From Bradyrhizobium erythrophlei (GTDB lineage Bacteria; Pseudomonadota; Alphaproteobacteria; Rhizobiales; Xanthobacteraceae), in NCBI RefSeq assembly GCF_900142985.1, contig NZ_LT670849.1:4480501-4544500 (forward strand): a stretch of DNA of 64,000 bases, given 5' to 3'. Positions 60,452 to 64,000 of the stretch are shown here, piece after piece (the stretch's first letter is position 1; each line of letters starts with the position of its first letter). Below the pieces are notes generated by a model, which was not told the DNA's origin, searched no databases, and was given only the letters and a program-made list of their open reading frames with translations. A program made the position numbers and the translations under genes.

Positions 60452-62083
60452 ATGACCTCAGTGTCCGATACCTTCGACTACATCGTAGTGGGAGCAGGCA
60501 GCGCCGGCTGCGTCGTGGCCAGCCGCCTGGTCAAAGACCATGGGGCGACGGTGCTGCTTTTGGAGGCCGGGCCGCTCGACGACAACATGCTGATCCACAT
60601 GCCCGCCGGAGCCGTCAAAATCGTGTTCGGCAAATCGCCTTACATCAAGCGCTACACCTCGACGCCCCAGCCAGCGCTTGAGGGGCGAGCCGTCGACATC
60701 ATGCAAGGGAACGTCGTTGGCGGGGGAAGCTCGGTCAACGCCATGTGCTACGCTCGCGGCTCCAAGGACGACTATGACCGTTGGAACACGTTATCCGGCG
60801 ATGCGGGCTGGGGCTGGGACGACCTGGTCCCCTATTTCCGCAAGCAGGAGGGCAACGTCAGGTTGGAGAACGCCGCGCACAGCGGAGACGGTCCCCTCAA
60901 GGTTTCCGACCCGGCCTACATCTCCGAGGCCGCCAATATCTTCATCCGGACGATGCAAAAACTGAAAGTACCTTTCACCGACGATTTCACGGGCGGTCAG
61001 CTGCACGGCGTGGGGTACGAACAATCGACGACCTTTCGAGGAAAACGCCGCAGCTCGGCGGACTCGTTCCTGAGGCAGGTGATCGGCGACGAGCGCTTGA
61101 CCCTGGTTACCGAAGCGAGGGCCAACCGATTGCTGTTCGACGGTCAGCGGGCTGTCGGGGTCGAATACGTCAAAGATGGGAAAGTCCATCAGGCGATGGC
61201 GAAGCATGAGGTCGTCTTGACGGCCGGGGCGTTCGCCACGCCCAAGCTCCTGATGCTTTCAGGGATCGGACCCGCCGATCACCTGGCCCAGTTCGACATC
61301 CCAGTCGTAGCCGACCTGCCCGGCGTCGGCCAGAATCTGCAAGATCACAACGAAGTCTTTCTGTCGCTTTCGACGAAGGGCCCGTTTGGCTATTTCGGCG
61401 AGGACGCAGGGATCAAGCTGATCCGGAACGTCATTCAGTATTACGCCTTTGGCACAGGCCCTATCGCTTCCACGGGATCCGAGACGATGGCGTTCGTCAA
61501 TTTGGACGATCCCGCCGGGCCGCCCGATATCCAAATCTATTGCATTGGTTTGATGTGGCCGACACTGATGGTCAAGCCACGCAACGCCGTTACGCTTCTG
61601 GCCAATTTGGTTCGCCCGCTTTCCTACGGGTCTGTCCGCTTGAAGTCGGCGCTTCCAGAGGATGACGTTGAGGTCAATCCGAATTGGATGAGCGATCCGG
61701 AGGACACGCGACGCCTATTGAAGGCGTTAAAGTATCTCCGGACGATCGCCGCAACAGCACCGTTCACCGACATCGTGGAAGAAGAGCTGTCGCCGGGACA
61801 GGCAATAACGGACGACGCGGAGCTCGTCGAATACATGAAAGCGACAACGCAGAGCAACTTCCACCCGGTCGGCACCTGCCGAATGGGTAGGACGGAAGAC
61901 CCCATGACCGTGGTCACGCCCGACTTGCGGGTTAAGGGGATCGACGGCCTTCGGGTCATGGATGCCTCCATTATGCCCAGGATTATCAGCGCCAACACGA
62001 ACGCCACCGTTATGGCGGTCGCCGACAAGGGTGTCGATCTTCTGACTGGGACCTACACAGGGCGCGTTGCCGCCGCGCAGTAA
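60452..62083 (+). CDS. GMC-family FAD-dependent alcohol oxidase/dehydrogenase
   Basis: A 543-residue flavoenzyme: the FAD motif 'IVVGAGSAGCVVASRLVKDH', the GMC signature 'GNVVGGGSSVNAMCYARG', and the active-site His at 471 in 'SNFHPVGTCRMG' with the partner region 'NTNATVMAVADKG'. GMC enzymes oxidise alcohols such as choline, glycols or alkyl/aryl alcohols. AGGAG precedes the ATG at 60452 (a longer frame from 60341 is unlikely). With the ALDH, it could convert an alcohol to a carboxylic acid. Confidence 0.92.
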   Translation: MTSVSDTFDYIVVGAGSAGCVVASRLVKDHGATVLLLEAGPLDDNMLIHMPAGAVKIVFGKSPYIKRYTSTPQPALEGRAVDIMQGNVVGGGSSVNAMCYARGSKDDYDRWNTLSGDAGWGWDDLVPYFRKQEGNVRLENAAHSGDGPLKVSDPAYISEAANIFIRTMQKLKVPFTDDFTGGQLHGVGYEQSTTFRGKRRSSADSFLRQVIGDERLTLVTEARANRLLFDGQRAVGVEYVKDGKVHQAMAKHEVVLTAGAFATPKLLMLSGIGPADHLAQFDIPVVADLPGVGQNLQDHNEVFLSLSTKGPFGYFGEDAGIKLIRNVIQYYAFGTGPIASTGSETMAFVNLDDPAGPPDIQIYCIGLMWPTLMVKPRNAVTLLANLVRPLSYGSVRLKSALPEDDVEVNPNWMSDPEDTRRLLKALKYLRTIAATAPFTDIVEEELSPGQAITDDAELVEYMKATTQSNFHPVGTCRMGRTEDPMTVVTPDLRVKGIDGLRVMDASIMPRIISANTNATVMAVADKGVDLLTGTYTGRVAAAQ

Positions 62084-62109
62084 CGACCCCTAATAGGTGA
62101 GGCAAGACC

Positions 62110-62568
62110 ATGTCTGATCGCTTGAACTATAACACACTCGCTCCAGCAGCCATGAAGGCACTCGGGGGCGTTCACGTCTACCTTCATAGCCAGGCCGACC
62201 TTCCCAAAAATCTGATCGATCTCGCTTACTTGCGCACATCGCAGATCAATGGCTGTGCCTATTGTATCGATATGCATTCCCAAGATCTGATCGCGCAGGG
62301 TGTGCCGGTCAACAAGCTCTTGCTGGTCTCAGCATGGCATGAAGCAGGCGACATCTTCGATATGCGTGAACGTGGCGTGCTGGCTTGGACGGAGACTGTC
62401 ACGGACGTCGCGAGAACCGGTGTGCCAGACGATGCCTACGCCGCTGCATTGGCAGTCTTCTCGGAGAAGGAACTCGCCGACCTTACCGTCGCTGTCGGGG
62501 TAATGGGCGCCTACAATAGGCTTGCGATTTCGTTTCACCAAAGACCTGCGGCTCGCAAAGGCGAGTAG
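62110..62568 (+). CDS. AhpD/carboxymuconolactone-decarboxylase-like protein
   Basis: A 152-residue helical protein of the CMD superfamily. The redox pair Cys 49 and Cys 52 with His 56 ('CAYCIDMH') is the AhpD motif. 'DLPKNLIDLAYLRTSQ' and 'DLTVAVGVMGAYNRLA' are typical. AhpD-type proteins have thiol peroxidase or reductase activity. It follows the GMC gene by 26 bases. If the GMC enzyme makes peroxide, this protein could remove it, an inference from context. Confidence 0.88.
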   Translation: MSDRLNYNTLAPAAMKALGGVHVYLHSQADLPKNLIDLAYLRTSQINGCAYCIDMHSQDLIAQGVPVNKLLLVSAWHEAGDIFDMRERGVLAWTETVTDVARTGVPDDAYAAALAVFSEKELADLTVAVGVMGAYNRLAISFHQRPAARKGE

Positions 62569-62593
62569 CGGACACGTCCGCTCCGTCTGGTAA

Positions 62594-62641
62594 CGTCCGC
62601 TTTTGAGCGTGAAGCAGACGTCGCCGTTCCATAACATTCGA
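62594..62641 (+). repeat. Dispersed repeat (CGTCCGCTTTTGAGCG... type), copy 2
   Basis: These 48 bases are nearly identical to 48401-48448. It lies 25 bases after the AhpD-like gene. Confidence 0.82.
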
Positions 62642-63010
62642 TCCGCGCCCGACAAGATCACCGACTGATGGCTTCTCGGCAGTAAGTTCATGTCATTGAC
62701 CCGAAAGAGACATGGGCGCGAGCAACGCCACCACCGTCGTTTATTCAATTACCTTGTCCGCACGCGCTATGAGCCCGGTCGGAATTTCGTGACCGATCGC
62801 TTTGGCCGTCTCGAGATTGATGACCAGCTCAAACCTTGTCGGTTGACCTCGATCCGCGCCGAAGCGATGACCGTTTTATTAAAACTGGCCATTTAAAGGT
62901 AAACGCGATGATTGGCTTTTGGGACAATTACGCGGCGATATACTCGGCGCTTAAGTGCCTCCTCAAGTACCGAATCCAGCGCGGCCGACGTACCGACGAT
63001 TGGATTGCCG
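62642..63010. other. Region with a degenerate frame, no supported gene
   Basis: A short plus-strand frame (62690-62896) reads like a decayed reverse-strand remnant and has no ribosome-binding site. The end of this stretch should carry the promoter for the small cassette. Confidence 0.4.
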
Positions 63011-63292
63011 ATGGTCAAAGTTTACATGGATGGCCTACTGTTTTTTGAAGGCGGCCGAGAATTGCGCATCGTGGCTTACGACGTGAGCCGAACCAGCGCC
63101 GTGGTGCATTCAGATGGACTCGGCCTCCTTCCGATACACTTTTACATCACGTTCGACGGCTTTATCACCGTTGGAAAATCCCGACTTGAATGGAGATATC
63201 GGGACGATGTTGGTGTCGTCTTCGAAAGATGGCTTGATATCCCTCAGTGTAAAATGTTCGACAACGGCCAAGGTGCGATCCATGACCGATGA
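63011..63292 (+). CDS. Small PilZ-like protein
   Basis: A 93-residue protein. 'FFEGGRELRIVAYDVSRTSAVVHSD' and 'GKSRLEWRYRDDVGVVFERW' (given as two parts) follow the PilZ order: a D-x-S-x-x-(S) turn, then a strand ending in G-V-x-F. The RxxxR arginine pair is not present, so cyclic di-GMP binding is doubtful. The ATG at 63011 lacks a clear Shine-Dalgarno. Its 3' end overlaps the next start by 11 bases, so the cassette is translationally coupled. Confidence 0.55.
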   Translation: MVKVYMDGLLFFEGGRELRIVAYDVSRTSAVVHSDGLGLLPIHFYITFDGFITVGKSRLEWRYRDDVGVVFERWLDIPQCKMFDNGQGAIHDR

Positions 63293-63500
63293 GCAGCTCG
63301 CAGCTATGCACCGATTACTCGCCGAGTACCATCGAAAGCGCGCCCAGGAAGCTGTTCTCAACGTCGTGCAACAATATCACGCTGACCTTGGGCAACGCCT
63401 TGCGGATGAGGCCGTGCTGATACCAAGGCGAAGGGCGATAGCGGAGCGGCTTCATGAGCGCGAACAGAAGATTGCGAAAGATGGCGGTGAGAACGAATGA
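63282..63500 (+). CDS. Small helical protein of the cassette
   Basis: A 72-residue soluble, charged, helical protein ('MTDEQLAAMHRLLAEYHRKR', 'ADLGQRLADEAVLIPRRRAI'). AAGGTG precedes the ATG at 63282. Its stop overlaps the next start by four bases (ATGA). Function unknown. Confidence 0.55.
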   Translation: MTDEQLAAMHRLLAEYHRKRAQEAVLNVVQQYHADLGQRLADEAVLIPRRRAIAERLHEREQKIAKDGGENE

Positions 63501-63682
63501 CATCCGGGCCGGGTCCGTCAATCGAAGAGTGCCGCGCGTTGGCTGCCGAGTACAAAAAGCTGGCATCCGATCCGAACAATTCGGGGCGCACATCTAGCGT
63601 GCTTAAGAACATTTCCAACAGCTGGACAGCACTAGCGCACCAGTTACAGGCCCTTGCGGCCATCACGAAAGCAAAAGAGTAG
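63497..63682 (+). CDS. Small hypothetical protein of the cassette
   Basis: A 61-residue soluble protein ('SIEECRALAAEYKKLASDPN', then 'TSSVLKNISNSWTALAHQLQ') with a helical pattern. It overlaps the previous gene by ATGA. Small proteins with this ECRALAAEYKKLA start are frequent in rhizobia and unknown in role. It ends the cassette. Confidence 0.62.
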   Translation: MTSGPGPSIEECRALAAEYKKLASDPNNSGRTSSVLKNISNSWTALAHQLQALAAITKAKE

Positions 63683-64000
63683 TAGGCCGCTTCACGTTGG
63701 CGCCTACAGCAAGCTGACGCGTCGCTGTTAGGTTCTTAAGCGCGATAGCCGGGCCATCGCAGCCGAAATTGGCGTGAGCCAGCAAATGGACGCCGCTGGT
63801 CGTAAATGGACATCGTTGAACATTCGGTCCCTGCGTCGCGCGCAAAAGGGTGCTGATGCGTTCGAGCCTTGGCCGGTCACCGCCGAGCGATGGCAAGTTC
63901 GACGGCCTGCTGGGATAGGCGTCGGCGATGTCCGCGTTTATGCGGATTACGGACTCAAGCCGGACATCCAGTCATGTCCTCTGTTAATTCTGGCAGGCGA
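63683..64000. other. Window end, no supported gene
   Basis: No gene with an acceptable start was found. The last bases (63930-63980) contain a weak copy of the GTCCGC/GCGGAC repeat family. Confidence 0.4.

Noticed and set aside
62690..62896. Plus-strand frame of 68 codons
   Set aside because: No start signal; the sequence looks like decayed dispersed DNA next to a repeat copy.

Overview
The window looks like chromosomal DNA from a GC-rich alphaproteobacterium of the Bradyrhizobium/Rhodopseudomonas type (Nitrobacteraceae). The reasons are the codon usage, two Omp25-like outer-membrane proteins, a CIRCE-controlled groESL, a sigma-EcfG-type stress promoter, an abundance of ABC and TRAP solute transporters, small secreted proteins, and several families of palindromic intergenic repeats. 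No rRNA, CRISPR array, complete insertion sequence or prophage was seen. One tRNA gene (Lys, anticodon CTT) lies at 46034-46109.

Layout. 1-7339: the end of an ABC-F ATPase, a heavy-metal RND pump without its adaptor, a TPR protein with a methyltransferase, and a J-domain membrane protein. 8103-14803: two ABC uptake loci back to back, a two-gene betaine/choline-type system (minus strand) and a NitT/TauT-type system (plus strand) whose genes are separated by palindromic repeats and a PEBP gene. 14800-24039: Nudix, PPK2, a GAF-GGDEF protein, a PsiF-like protein, a phasin, a run of small exported proteins, an OmpA-domain protein, then leuA preceded by a candidate leucine attenuator (leader peptide 22241-22369). 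24303-40992: mostly small, secreted or membrane proteins, two Omp25-like porins, LysR, RidA, an alpha/beta hydrolase, VOC, cupins, a lipocalin-like protein, DUF4239, and a truncated SRAP gene. 41103-45773: a large dispersed repeat, a TRAP transporter (DctP-Q-M), MITE-like elements and a Spy/CpxP-like chaperone.

After tRNA-Lys the DNA becomes less regular (46110-50700): an L,D-transpeptidase, two fused remnants of ABC-type substrate-binding genes, repeats and tiny genes. groES-groEL (51037-53145, minus) follow. Then comes a coherent oxidoreductase locus (53887-62568) built around a divergent LysR regulator: nitroreductase, quinone reductase and Gfo/Idh/MocA on one side, GST, aldehyde dehydrogenase, GMC alcohol oxidase/dehydrogenase and an AhpD-like protein on the other. 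This suggests stepwise oxidation of an alcohol through an aldehyde to an acid, with detoxification functions; the substrate cannot be read from the sequence. A three-gene cassette of small proteins closes the window.

The least routine signals are the leuA leader/attenuator, the CTAG-bounded MITE-like family that abuts stop codons of three genes, a set of EcfG-like promoters in front of small genes, several tiny genes with strong ribosome-binding sites, and the LysR-centred oxidoreductase locus.
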